Part shown: positions 33,854 to 41,030 of the stretch, in pieces
How positions within the stretch are numbered: the stretch's first letter is position 1
How the letters are laid out: every line of letters starts with the position of its first letter
Origin: Desulfosporosinus sp049943955
Lineage (GTDB): Bacteria; Bacillota; Desulfitobacteriia; Desulfitobacteriales; Desulfitobacteriaceae
Assembly (NCBI RefSeq): GCF_049943955.1
Contig: NZ_JBNFTW010000013.1
Coordinates: 69,982 to 133,981, forward strand
Direction of reading: 5' to 3'
Length of the DNA stretch: 64,000 bases
Made by a program: the position numbers and the translations under genes
Notes under the pieces: generated by a model
The model's input: only the letters and a program-made list of their open reading frames with translations
Database searches by the model: none
Told to the model about the DNA's origin: nothing

Positions 33854-34432
33854 ATGCTTAAAATGAAGGAAAGGATCAGAGCAAGCAAAAGGCTTCTTCT
33901 GGTCTTAATAGTCGTAATCCTTATAGGCTTTGGCCTATTGAACATACCGTCGTTCGAAAGAATTCTTTATCCCTACCCTAATCAAAAAATTGTGGAAAAA
34001 TATGCAGCTGAATATGGTGTTGATCCTTTGCTCGTCGTTGCTATTATTAGGGAGGAGAGTAAATTTCTCCCTCAATCCCAATCTCATAAAGGCGCTGTAG
34101 GCTTAATGCAGCTAATGCCCAGCACTGCCCAATCAATTGCTGAAAGCTTGGGAGATAAAAGTTATTCCAATGAAGATCTTATTAAGCCTGAGAAAAATAT
34201 TCAATATGGAACTTGGTATTTAGCCAGCTTGGAGAAGGTTTTTGACAATAATCTTGTTCTTGTGATTGCTGCCTATAACGGTGGCAGAGGACATGTTCAG
34301 GAATGGATGGAATCCGGGCAGATCGATCCTAATAATGTCCGGCAAGAAGACATTCCCTTTAAAGAGACCAGAGATTACGTGGGACGTGTCTTGAAAAGTT
34401 ATCAAAAATATATTAAACTTTACCGTACATAA
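33854..34432 (+). CDS. Membrane-anchored soluble lytic transglycosylase (SLT domain)
   Basis: A 192-residue protein with an N-terminal signal/anchor helix (about residues 13-33) and a C-terminal SLT domain that cleaves peptidoglycan glycan strands. The catalytic Glu lies in IIREESKFLPQSQSHKGAVGLMQLMP, followed by NIQYGTWYLASL and AAYNGGRGHV, all hallmarks of family GH23. It is transcribed after coaE. Confidence 0.9.
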   Translation: MLKMKERIRASKRLLLVLIVVILIGFGLLNIPSFERILYPYPNQKIVEKYAAEYGVDPLLVVAIIREESKFLPQSQSHKGAVGLMQLMPSTAQSIAESLGDKSYSNEDLIKPEKNIQYGTWYLASLEKVFDNNLVLVIAAYNGGRGHVQEWMESGQIDPNNVRQEDIPFKETRDYVGRVLKSYQKYIKLYRT

Positions 34433-34487
34433 TTTTCTGCAGCTGATAGGAGATTTCATGACGAGAAGGAAATGAGGAGAAACTACC

Positions 34488-34766
34488 GTGAAAGATGTGG
34501 ACCAAACGGATACCAAAAAAATTATTACTCGACTTAAAACGGTGCGGGGTCATATTTCAGGGGTTGAACGGATGATTGAAGAAGATAAACCCTGTGAGGA
34601 TATACTATTGCAGCTCGTTGCTATCCGTTCGGCTGTCCAGAAAGTATCAGTGATTGTTGCTCAGCATTATGCTAATTCCTGTCTGGTTGATGCCCTCGAT
34701 AAAGGAGAAAATCGTCAAGAGGTTTTAAGTAAAGCCATTGAAACCCTAATGAAATTAAATCAGTAA
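34488..34766 (+). CDS. CsoR/DUF156-family repressor, CstR-like (probable persulfide sensor)
   Basis: A 92-residue all-helical repressor of the CsoR/RcnR/CstR family, starting at GTG after GAGGAGAA. Key residues by count: Cys36 (KPC), His60-Tyr61, Cys65 (NSC). Mycobacterial CsoR binds Cu(I) through Cys36, His61 and Cys65; here position 61 is Tyr, so the copper site is incomplete, while the two cysteines keep the 29-residue spacing of CstR, which senses persulfides through Cys31 and Cys60. The family binds G/C-tract palindromes; two such sites occur at promoters at 38750 and 49045. That these are its targets is inference. Confidence 0.8.
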   Translation: MKDVDQTDTKKIITRLKTVRGHISGVERMIEEDKPCEDILLQLVAIRSAVQKVSVIVAQHYANSCLVDALDKGENRQEVLSKAIETLMKLNQ

Positions 34767-34786
34767 TTACACCAGAAAATCTTGCA

Positions 34787-34824
34787 GCCACCGGAAACTT
34801 GGGACTTCCGGCGGCTTATTTTTT
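34787..34824 (+). terminator. Rho-independent terminator after the CsoR-like gene
   Basis: GCCACCGGAA and TTCCGGCGGC pair with one mismatch, followed by TTATTTTTT. Confidence 0.8.
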
Positions 34825-34905
34825 GGGGATAAACTCTAATACTTGATTATTCCAACGATTGTGGCTATACTGTAATTGAGCATATGCCCAAAAGGAGCTG
34901 ATACA

Positions 34906-35388
34906 ATGTCAAGACGGCGTTGTTGCGGCCGCATTGATGAGACAATAGCTTGCCAAACGTTTATTCCTCAGGGATATTCACGTTGGCCGGAAGTATCAAT
35001 CCAGCTTGAAGAACTTGAAGCCGTTCGTCTCAAAGACAAATTAGGCCTGGATCAAATTGAATGTGCAGCATCTATGGGAGTTTCCAGAGCTACGTTTCAG
35101 CGAATCCTTGGAGCAGCTAGAGAGAAAATTGCCACTGCCTTGTTAGAAGGCAGACCCATCATTATTCAAGGGGGTAATTATACTGTAAAAAATAGGGTTT
35201 TCGAGTGTCTTCATTGTCAACATATCTGGGAGGAAGAACCTTGTTCTGCGGGTGGTAAGCATGGCTATGAAATAGTCTGCCCAAAGTGTGGCAACCTGGA
35301 GAAAATGCGTTTAGACAATGGGATCAAACGTCCTTGCGGAAGTCACTTAAGAAAGAAAAGCAGCAGTGATTGTTGTGAAGAAACTTAA
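34906..35388 (+). CDS. DUF134 HTH protein with C-terminal zinc ribbon
   Basis: A 160-residue putative DNA-binding protein. The N-terminus is RRRCCGRID, followed by the sigma-4-like helix-turn-helix LGLDQIECAASMGVSRATFQRIL (shown in part) and a C-terminal zinc ribbon (CLHC ... CPKCGNLE). DUF134 proteins commonly sit next to NifX/NifB-type and Mrp-type genes, exactly as here, which suggests control of or involvement in Fe-S or Mo-related handling; no target is proven. ATG 34906 follows AAGGAGC; an in-frame start at 34876 is less well placed. Confidence 0.8.
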   Translation: MSRRRCCGRIDETIACQTFIPQGYSRWPEVSIQLEELEAVRLKDKLGLDQIECAASMGVSRATFQRILGAAREKIATALLEGRPIIIQGGNYTVKNRVFECLHCQHIWEEEPCSAGGKHGYEIVCPKCGNLEKMRLDNGIKRPCGSHLRKKSSSDCCEET

Positions 35389-35417
35389 AAAGGGAATAAT
35401 TAAAGGAGGTTATTTTT

Positions 35418-35792
35418 ATGGCGAAAAAGATTGCGATTCCGACTGATGGTGAGGTTTTAGATCCCCATTTTGGACGGGCTGCAGGGTTTACAGTCTTTGA
35501 AATTGAGGGGCAAACCGCTCGCTTGGTTGAAGAACTCAGTGCAACAGGTCTTCAGCACCAGCATGAGGGACTTGCCAATATGTTTAAGAACAAAGGAGTA
35601 GAAGCTCTCGTTTGTGGCGGAATCGGCGGGGGAATGATCAACGGCCTTAATGCTGTAGGACTAGAAGTCGTCTCAGGAGCTTCAGGGAGAGTTGTTGATG
35701 TTGCCCAAGCCTATGCGGAGGGTAAAATTGTCAGCACCGGATCCGTATGCCAACATGACCACGGACATGAACACAATCATACCTGCCACTAA
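35418..35792 (+). CDS. NifX/NifB-type dinitrogenase iron-molybdenum cofactor domain protein
   Basis: A 124-residue single-domain protein of the NifX/MTH1175 family, with the signature DPHFGRAAGFTVFEIE, GVEALVCGGIGGGMINGL and a histidine-rich C-terminus (CQHDHGHEHNHTCH) likely to bind metal. In nif systems such domains carry cluster precursors; stand-alone copies beside Mrp and DUF134 are widespread in anaerobes with unknown roles. AAAGGAGG precedes the ATG. No nitrogenase genes are in the window. Confidence 0.85.
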   Translation: MAKKIAIPTDGEVLDPHFGRAAGFTVFEIEGQTARLVEELSATGLQHQHEGLANMFKNKGVEALVCGGIGGGMINGLNAVGLEVVSGASGRVVDVAQAYAEGKIVSTGSVCQHDHGHEHNHTCH

Positions 35793-35881
35793 GTTAAGGT
35801 TCTGCCATTATTGGACAAACTTGACAAAGCAAGAATCAGGGTAGTAAGATGAACTCGGATTACCCATTTGGAGGGTAATTT

Positions 35882-36760
35882 ATGATAGGAAAGGGAGGCT
35901 GTACCGTGAGTGAAGCATGTAATAGCTGTTCTGCAGCAGGAACTTGTACGGGAGATAGTTGTTCCAATGAACCAAAATTGACAGATGCTCAAAAAGCCAG
36001 CCATATTGACAAGATTATTGCTGTTATGAGCGGCAAAGGCGGCGTTGGTAAATCCTCTGTGACGAGCATGTTAGCTGTGAGCCTAATGCGTCAAGGCTAC
36101 AAAGTCGGGATCTTAGATGCTGATATTACAGGACCAAGTGTCCCGAGAATTTTTGGGGTTACAGGAAGAGCAGGCGTAAGTAAGACAGGAATTCTTGCTC
36201 CTCAGAGCCGTGACGGGATTAAACTCATGTCGCTGAATCTTATGATAGAAACAGAAGATGATCCTGTTATTTTAAGAGGACCACTGATCACACAAATTGT
36301 AAATCAGTTTTATACTGAAGTTGTTTGGGGCGACTTGGATTACCTCTTAATTGATTTGCCTCCGGGTACCGGAGATGTTCCTATCACAGTCTTCCAATCA
36401 TTACCTGTCGATGGGGTTGTTATGGTAACAAGTCCTCAATCATTAGCAAATATGGTCGTTCGCAAAGCCATTAAAATGGTGCGAAACTATAAACCTCCCA
36501 TTTACGGCTTGATCGAAAATATGGCCTATGTACAATGTTCAGATTGTAATCATCGCATGGAGGTTTTTGGGAAGCCTCAAGGCAAGGATGAAGCTGAACG
36601 TACGAATATTCCATTTTTAGGTGAGCTTCCTCTGGATCCCGCTTTAGCGCAATTATCGGATGCCGGTAAGGTTGAAGATTATCAATCACCTGTGTTTGAC
36701 CAAATAGCAAAACGCTTAGCTGAAGAAATCAAAAACCATAGTGGTGAAAAGTTAGCCTAA
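35882..36760 (+). CDS. Mrp/NBP35-family Fe-S carrier ATPase
   Basis: A 292-residue P-loop ATPase implicated in Fe-S cluster transfer. It has the deviant Walker A motif SGKGGVGKSSV, DADITGPSVPR, DLPPGTGD, and a C-terminal CSDC pair that can bind a bridging cluster; the N-terminus has several more cysteines (CNSCSAAGTCTGDSC). Two starts are possible: ATG 35882 (GGAGGG, 6 bases) and GTG 35906 (GGGAGG, 8 bases); the latter gives the usual MSE..C N-terminus. It ends a run with the DUF134 and NifX-like genes. Confidence 0.88.
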   Translation: MIGKGGCTVSEACNSCSAAGTCTGDSCSNEPKLTDAQKASHIDKIIAVMSGKGGVGKSSVTSMLAVSLMRQGYKVGILDADITGPSVPRIFGVTGRAGVSKTGILAPQSRDGIKLMSLNLMIETEDDPVILRGPLITQIVNQFYTEVVWGDLDYLLIDLPPGTGDVPITVFQSLPVDGVVMVTSPQSLANMVVRKAIKMVRNYKPPIYGLIENMAYVQCSDCNHRMEVFGKPQGKDEAERTNIPFLGELPLDPALAQLSDAGKVEDYQSPVFDQIAKRLAEEIKNHSGEKLA

Positions 36761-36766
36761 TATGAA

Positions 36767-36814
36767 AACAAAGGCCAAGATTGCCCTCTAGGGACAAGCC
36801 TTGGCCTTTGTTTT
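36767..36814 (+). terminator. Rho-independent terminator after mrp
   Basis: A perfect 13-bp stem AACAAAGGCCAAG/CTTGGCCTTTGTT followed by TTATTT. Confidence 0.9.
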
Positions 36815-36890
36815 ATTTCACTAGAGGTCAATATGTGAGAAGACTGTCTCTTCGTGCGTTAGCTAAGTGTTCTTTATAAGCTGGAAAAAA

Positions 36891-37370
36891 TTATTGTCTG
36901 AGAGTAGCTTTCAGGCGTTGAGGTTTTAAGAGCAACCCAAAGGCGTCTTCAATATCCTTGACAATAATGTCGGAGGCCAATAAAGCACATGTACAAGCCC
37001 CTTCAAAGCCAATTACGCCAATCCCCAAATGAGCTCTTTCAAGCATTAACTGATCATTTGCACCGTTTCCGACGGCAACAACATGATCTGGATTGAAATT
37101 CAATAAGTAGTCTGCCTTTTCTCTGGTATGGTTCGAGCTTGTTAAGACGTTTACTTGGACGGGTAAGTCTTGGCACTGACGTTCCACGGTTCCAAAGGTA
37201 TCTGACGTTAGAATATGAATGTCCATTAAGTGAGCTAGATGCCGCAGATGTTCTCTGGCCGATTCTAACATGTTGCCATCTAAGGCCAAAGTACCGTTAT
37301 AATCCAAGACCAATACTTCCAAGACGACGATCCCTTTGCCAGGGATTATTAATTCAATCATTTGTTTCAC
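36891..37370 (-). CDS. HAD-family hydrolase, soluble P-type-ATPase-like (COG4087 type)
   Basis: A 159-residue HAD-fold protein resembling the phosphorylation domain of P-type ATPases without membrane parts. Motif I reads LDYNGTLA (Asp nucleophile with Asn at the second position), motif II ILTSD, and motif IV GNGANDQLML. The DYNGT variant is typical of stand-alone proteins of this group in methanogens and Clostridia; their substrate is unknown. The start is GTG 37370 or ATG nine bases on, with a weak ribosome site for either. It lies convergent with mrp. Confidence 0.75.
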   Translation of the reverse strand: MKQMIELIIPGKGIVVLEVLVLDYNGTLALDGNMLESAREHLRHLAHLMDIHILTSDTFGTVERQCQDLPVQVNVLTSSNHTREKADYLLNFNPDHVVAVGNGANDQLMLERAHLGIGVIGFEGACTCALLASDIIVKDIEDAFGLLLKPQRLKATLRQ

Positions 37371-37506
37371 ACTCTTTTACTAAGTTTTCTGTAAAGTATC
37401 TTTGAGGAATATAATATATAAACATATATTAAATTTCAATAAAATTATTGAAAAGAACTCAATAATACCATATAATGTGATCATATTCATAAATGGTGGT
37501 GAGACG

Positions 37507-37908
37507 ATGTATTCACAGAAGGTTACCGAACTAATAAGGAATCCTATTAATCAAGGAAAAATGCCGAATTCGGATGGTGAAGGAACATTAAAAGATCCAC
37601 AAAGCGGGGATGTATGTACAATTTATATTAAGGTTGAATTTGGTATTATAAAAAGTATCAGTTTTTGGGTCGAGGGAGATGAAGAGACTTTAGCCAGTTG
37701 TAGTATGACCACCATTTTGGCTAAAGAAAAACATTTGGCGGAGGCGTTAAGGTTAAGTAAACAAGATTTGATGGATGCCTTAGAATGGTCCGATGAGGTG
37801 AAACATTCTTGTTTGGACCTTGTCATAAATACTCTGGGAAAAACGATTCAAGACTATCTTCTTAAACGAGGAATTTACTATATTCAATATGAAAAACTGG
37901 ATACCTAA
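37507..37908 (+). CDS. Divergent NifU/IscU-like scaffold protein
   Basis: A 133-residue protein clearly built like IscU: it begins YSQKVTELIRNPINQGKMP, has GEGTLKDPQSGD in place of the Cys-containing GNPxCGD, SMTTILAKEKHLAEAL, and ends with the KHSC motif. Of the three scaffold cysteines only the last (Cys102) is in place; the first is Ser33 and the FGCGA site reads VEGDEE. Cys37 and Cys65 lie nearby but displaced. It may have lost normal cluster assembly or bind something else. ATG 37507 follows GGTGGTGAG; the longer in-frame start has no ribosome site. A Cys-rich MerR gene follows. Confidence 0.75.
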   Translation: MYSQKVTELIRNPINQGKMPNSDGEGTLKDPQSGDVCTIYIKVEFGIIKSISFWVEGDEETLASCSMTTILAKEKHLAEALRLSKQDLMDALEWSDEVKHSCLDLVINTLGKTIQDYLLKRGIYYIQYEKLDT

Positions 37909-37964
37909 GATCTGGATACTAAGAGTACATAGCGAAGTTTTTATGCAATTTGGAAGTGACAAAA

Positions 37965-38393
37965 ATGCTTGATGAGGATCAAGGATTGTATACGATTGGC
38001 ACGGTTGCGGAGTTAATTGAAGAACATCCGGAGACTCTAAGAGTTTGGGAACGAAATAACCTTATCCATCCGGAAAGAAAAGGAAGACAACGAAGATATT
38101 CAAACAATGACATTAAGAGACTGCAATTTATTAAATATTTAACAGATCAAAAAGGACTGAACATCGCTGGCGTCAGACACATAATTTCAATGTATTCATG
38201 CTGGTATAATCGCAATTGTAAAGGGGGCGCTTATCAGAACAGTCCTGTTCCGGTCAATGAAGCAAAAGCTTGTTGGAAAATAAAAAACACCTATTGCCTT
38301 GTTGCAAGTGACAAAGCCGAAATGTGTAATTCTTGTGCTCTTCTGAAGAGTTGCCGAGTTGGTGAGGAGTGTAATATAAAGGATAATGGTTAA
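37965..38393 (+). CDS. MerR-family regulator with cysteine-rich C-terminus
   Basis: A 142-residue regulator. Residues 10-80 form a MerR-type winged helix (YTIGTVAELIEEHPETLRVWERNNLIHPERKG in part, then RYSNNDIKRLQFI). The C-terminal ~65 residues hold eight cysteines (SCWYNRNC, ACWKIKNTYC, MCNSC, SCRVGEEC), a plausible Fe-S or metal site. ATG 37965 is preferred, with GGAAGTG ahead. It probably shares a transcript with the IscU-like gene 56 bases upstream, suggesting the pair senses or handles iron-sulfur status. Effector and target are unknown. Confidence 0.78.
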   Translation: MLDEDQGLYTIGTVAELIEEHPETLRVWERNNLIHPERKGRQRRYSNNDIKRLQFIKYLTDQKGLNIAGVRHIISMYSCWYNRNCKGGAYQNSPVPVNEAKACWKIKNTYCLVASDKAEMCNSCALLKSCRVGEECNIKDNG

Positions 38394-38416
38394 AAAACGA
38401 CTTAATGTCGTTTTTT
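38392..38416 (+). terminator. Rho-independent terminator overlapping the merR stop
   Basis: AAAAAACGAC and GTCGTTTTTT pair perfectly around TTAAT; the stem starts within the TAA stop codon. Confidence 0.85.
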
Positions 38417-38433
38417 TACTTTATAACAGCATG

Positions 38434-38608
38434 ACAGTGAACTCGCTCAGCTAAAGTTGAACATCGGGGTTTCGGTGACGAAAGTGTCCAGTGGACACTT
38501 TCGTGGAAAGCGTCTAGCCCATGACAAATTTTATCGCGCTAAAGGATGGACTCTACCCCACCGAAGCAAGGTATGGGAATCACTCCCGATTGTAGAAGTG
38601 GAAGTCCG
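38434..38608 (+). repeat. Dispersed structured repeat, copy 2 (interrupted)
   Basis: It shares with copies 1 and 3 the blocks GTGAACTCG, CAGCTAAAG, GGGTTTCGG, CCACCGAAGCAAGGTATGGGAA and TGTAGAAGTGGAAGTC. About 70 bases (38477-38546) are inserted between the TTCGG and GGACT blocks that are adjacent in the other copies. A short open frame across it is not a gene. Confidence 0.6.
38477..38546 (+). other. Insertion within repeat copy 2 carrying a perfect hairpin
   Basis: Contains a perfect 12-bp inverted repeat ACGAAAGTGTCC/GGACACTTTCGT (38478-38489, 38493-38504) with an AGT loop, then about 40 bases of unpaired sequence. It has no coding capacity. Boundaries are judged by comparison with the two uninterrupted copies. 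Confidence 0.5.
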
Positions 38609-38706
38609 AGCTATTTTGATTCGCGTCTTGTTAATTCCTCCATGGTTACCTCTCCTTTTTAGGCAGAATATTACAGTAAACGACATAGGGGTATTGTTTT
38701 TCTATA

Positions 38707-38735
38707 TTGACCCTGCGAGATTTTCATTGTATGCT
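38707..38735 (+). promoter_or_regulatory. Sigma-A promoter of the respiratory operon
   Basis: TTGACC (38707-38712), 17 bases, TATGCT (38730-38735). Transcription would start near 38742, directly ahead of the palindrome at 38750, leaving a ~235-base leader before the first gene in which no further structure was recognised. Confidence 0.65.
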
Positions 38736-38749
38736 ATAAGTAATCACCC

Positions 38750-38767
38750 ACCCCCTCCCTAGGGGGT
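38750..38767 (+). promoter_or_regulatory. CsoR/CstR-type operator palindrome upstream of the respiratory operon
   Basis: ACCCCCT-CCCT-AGGGGGT, a perfect 7-bp G/C-tract inverted repeat about 15 bases downstream of the -10 box. CsoR/CstR repressors bind sites of this type. The CstR-like gene in this window (34488) is a candidate regulator; binding is inferred. Confidence 0.55.
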
Positions 38768-38977
38768 AGGACGAAGTGAGCATGTGATTATATTACCATA
38801 GCCAGCAATTAATCGCTAGACAATTTATCTAAAATAGTATTACATAGTTCAATTCGATGATCAAAAGAGTTAATTGTGTTGGCAAACTAAAATGAATCTG
38901 TAACCTTGGAGGTGATCAAAAAGAGGATATGCGGATAGTAAACTATTTGATAATTTGAAATGAGGTGAGGAGTAAAC

Positions 38978-39886
38978 GTGAAGCGGTTAAAAATGTCTAT
39001 TATTGCCTTAATCTTCGGGATTGTTGGAATAGTTTTCGTTGGCTATTCCGGACTGTCAACTCCCAAAGACGCTCAAGCAGCCTGCGGGGCATCAACGTCT
39101 TCCTGTAAAACGTGTCACGAGGTTCAAGGAGCCGATCCTGTTTCCAAAAAGGGAGATTGGCATACACAGCACTCCTTTGGAGATTTCTGTCAGGCTTGTC
39201 ACTTAGGTGTGGCAACGGAAACAGATAAGACAAAAGCTCATACAGGGATCATTGCTAAACCTCTAGCTCAGCCGGACCAAACTTGTGTCTCGTGTCATCC
39301 AACGGATACTGCGGCACGAGTTGCTAAATACGGAGGATCAGCAACAACGTCCAATGTTTCAGGTAATAACTCAAAAGGAAGCCCCTCTGCTGCAGGGACA
39401 GCTCCTTCTGCAGAGACGGGATCAGTCGCTCCTTCGCCGGCAGCAACTCAAGTTCCGCCGACTTCTAACCCGAACTATGATGTTCTTGACTTTAGTAATA
39501 ATGGCAAACTATCCTGGCTTACTTGGTCTATCATCGCTGCCGATATTTTGATTCTTTTAGTTTTGGCGATTTTGCTTTGGAAATGGAAAAAAGGTCTCTG
39601 GCCTTGGGCCTACCTTAAAGGAAGGCAGAGATATGTTCCCTTTAATACCCTGCCGTCGGAAGTTCAAGACGTATTTAGACAATTGCTTGCCGGGGATATG
39701 GAGACAGTTTTGCTGCTAAAAACCATTTTAGAACGTCCCAATGGGCGGCAAACCTTGCAATTCTTATCTCAAGTGCCGGAGAATATCCTGGCTCAGCTGC
39801 AAAGGATGGATGAAAAAGATCTGAAACAATTGATTTCCTTAGTTGAGGCTGAGAAAGAGAAGGATAGGGGAAAGGGGGAAGTATAA
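38978..39886 (+). CDS. Membrane-anchored triheme cytochrome c
   Basis: A 302-residue protein starting at GTG (GGTGAGGAG ahead). It has an N-terminal signal/anchor helix (IIALIFGIVGIVFVGYSG), three CxxCH heme sites (CKTCH, CQACH, CVSCH) between residues ~40 and 110, a Ser/Pro/Ala-rich linker, a second membrane helix (~180-200) and a ~100-residue charged cytoplasmic tail. The heme domain lies outside. It probably passes electrons to or from the molybdoenzyme of the same operon. Some related operons encode similar small cytochromes, but this exact architecture was not recognised. Confidence 0.82.
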   Translation: MKRLKMSIIALIFGIVGIVFVGYSGLSTPKDAQAACGASTSSCKTCHEVQGADPVSKKGDWHTQHSFGDFCQACHLGVATETDKTKAHTGIIAKPLAQPDQTCVSCHPTDTAARVAKYGGSATTSNVSGNNSKGSPSAAGTAPSAETGSVAPSPAATQVPPTSNPNYDVLDFSNNGKLSWLTWSIIAADILILLVLAILLWKWKKGLWPWAYLKGRQRYVPFNTLPSEVQDVFRQLLAGDMETVLLLKTILERPNGRQTLQFLSQVPENILAQLQRMDEKDLKQLISLVEAEKEKDRGKGEV

Positions 39887-40417
39887 ATGTCTTTTACCGA
39901 AACAATGAAAGAAAAAACATGGTCTCCATGGGCCGCGGGCTTTCTTTTGGGAGTAACTGCCATAGCCTCCTATGTTCTGGTTGACAAGACGATCGGATCT
40001 TCGGGAGGCCTCGAAAGCATCGACAGCATGCTTTTAAAGACGTTTCATTCTAACTTAGCAAACTCGATGTATTTTAAATTTCAGATGCCTCCTGTACTAA
40101 GCTTTCAAATTATCCTGTTTATTGGCATGCTGCTTGGCGCGCTTGTCTCGAGTTTATGGTCTCATGATTTTAAAGTACGCTTGATGCCTGATCAGTTGTG
40201 GACCCAAAATTACGGGCCCAGCAAGTTGAAACGGTGGGCATTGATTTTTATCGGCGGCATGATTATTGAATATGCTGCCGGGATTGCCGGCGGATGTACG
40301 AGTGGCTTGGCCATATCTGGTACAATGCAGCTTTCACCGGCAGGCTTATTATTTATAGTTGGCTTGTTCGTGTCCGGGATTATCACTACCAAACTTTTGT
40401 ATGGGAGGGATTATTAA
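39887..40417 (+). CDS. YeeE/YedE family membrane protein, N-terminal half type
   Basis: A 176-residue integral membrane protein of the YeeE/YedE (DUF395) sulfur-transport group, with about four to five helices and the family motif IAGGCTSGLAISG, whose Cys in the studied thiosulfate importer TsuA lies on the transport path. It starts directly after the preceding stop (TAAATG) and ends two bases before the next gene, which is the second half-transporter. Together the two would make one full transporter, in TsuA encoded as one chain. Role in sulfur-compound uptake is inferred. Confidence 0.82.
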   Translation: MSFTETMKEKTWSPWAAGFLLGVTAIASYVLVDKTIGSSGGLESIDSMLLKTFHSNLANSMYFKFQMPPVLSFQIILFIGMLLGALVSSLWSHDFKVRLMPDQLWTQNYGPSKLKRWALIFIGGMIIEYAAGIAGGCTSGLAISGTMQLSPAGLLFIVGLFVSGIITTKLLYGRDY

Positions 40418-40418
40418 C

Positions 40419-40997
40419 ATGACCACCTATGTTATCCCGTTAATTATTGGTTTTTTCTTCGCCTTTGCGCTGCAAAAAGCCGGCTTAGGTCATTATCATC
40501 GGATTGTCAACCAATTTCGTTTTAAGGATAACACCATTATGAAATTTATGATGACAGGGATTTCAGTGGGGCTTGTTGGCCTTTATGCTTTGAAAGATCT
40601 GGGCTTTATTCAATTGGATCAAATGTCCTCGACATATATTATCGGCAATCTCCTGGGCGGACTTCTGTTCGGAGTTGGTATGGCGTTAGCCGGGACATGA
40701 CCGGGTACTTTGATCACAGGTTGTGGTCAGGGAAATTTGGACTATTTAATTCCCGGCGTTTTAGGTTTTCTTGCCGGCGGCGTTCTCTTTGGGGCTACCT
40801 ACCAGTCAATCTTCTTAAAAATATCGACCATTGGCGTTTATGGGCAGCAATCCCTTGAGGAATTGCTCCATGTAAACCATTGGCTGTTTATCTCTCTCTT
40901 TGTTCTCTGTACTCTCGTGTTCTATGTGGGGTCAAAAATTGCCGAGAAAGCAAAAGATGTCTCCGAAAAACAAGCCAAAGACTTGAGGATGAACTAA
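40419..40997 (+). CDS. YeeE/YedE family membrane selenoprotein (in-frame UGA = Sec94)
   Basis: A 192-residue second half of a YeeE/YedE transporter if TGA at 40698-40700 is read as selenocysteine. The reading frame is open on both sides: upstream ...GVGMALAGT, downstream PGTLITGCGQGN. Family members read G-T-C-P-G-T here, so Sec replaces the conserved Cys exactly. A SECIS-like hairpin follows at 40708-40732. The ATG has a GGGAGGG site within the end of the previous gene; the only candidate starts after the TGA are non-ATG without a ribosome site. Standard annotation would call this a broken gene or two fragments. Sec use requires selA, selB, selC and selD elsewhere in the genome. Confidence 0.85.
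40708..40732 (+). promoter_or_regulatory. Bacterial SECIS element
   Basis: CTTTGATCAC (40708-40717) pairs fully with GTGGTCAGGG (40723-40732), 10 bp including four G-U pairs, closing the five-base loop AGGTT. The loop has G at its second position and begins 18 bases after the UGA, both within the usual limits for bacterial SECIS elements (G in the first two loop bases, 16-37 bases from UGA). It lies inside the coding sequence, as bacterial elements do. Confidence 0.8.
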
Positions 40998-41030
40998 ATC
41001 TTCTCGGTAATTAAGAAAGGAGGTCTGAAT

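Noticed and set aside
38457..38762. 101-residue open frame across repeat copy 2 and the promoter region
   Set aside because: It spans the repeat, insert, promoter and operator, has no ribosome site and resembles no protein.
40698..40700. Treating TGA as a true stop and the YeeE gene as a pseudogene or two genes
   Set aside because: Both sides are in frame, the codon falls at the conserved Cys, the SECIS hairpin fits, and no ribosome site supports a second start after it.
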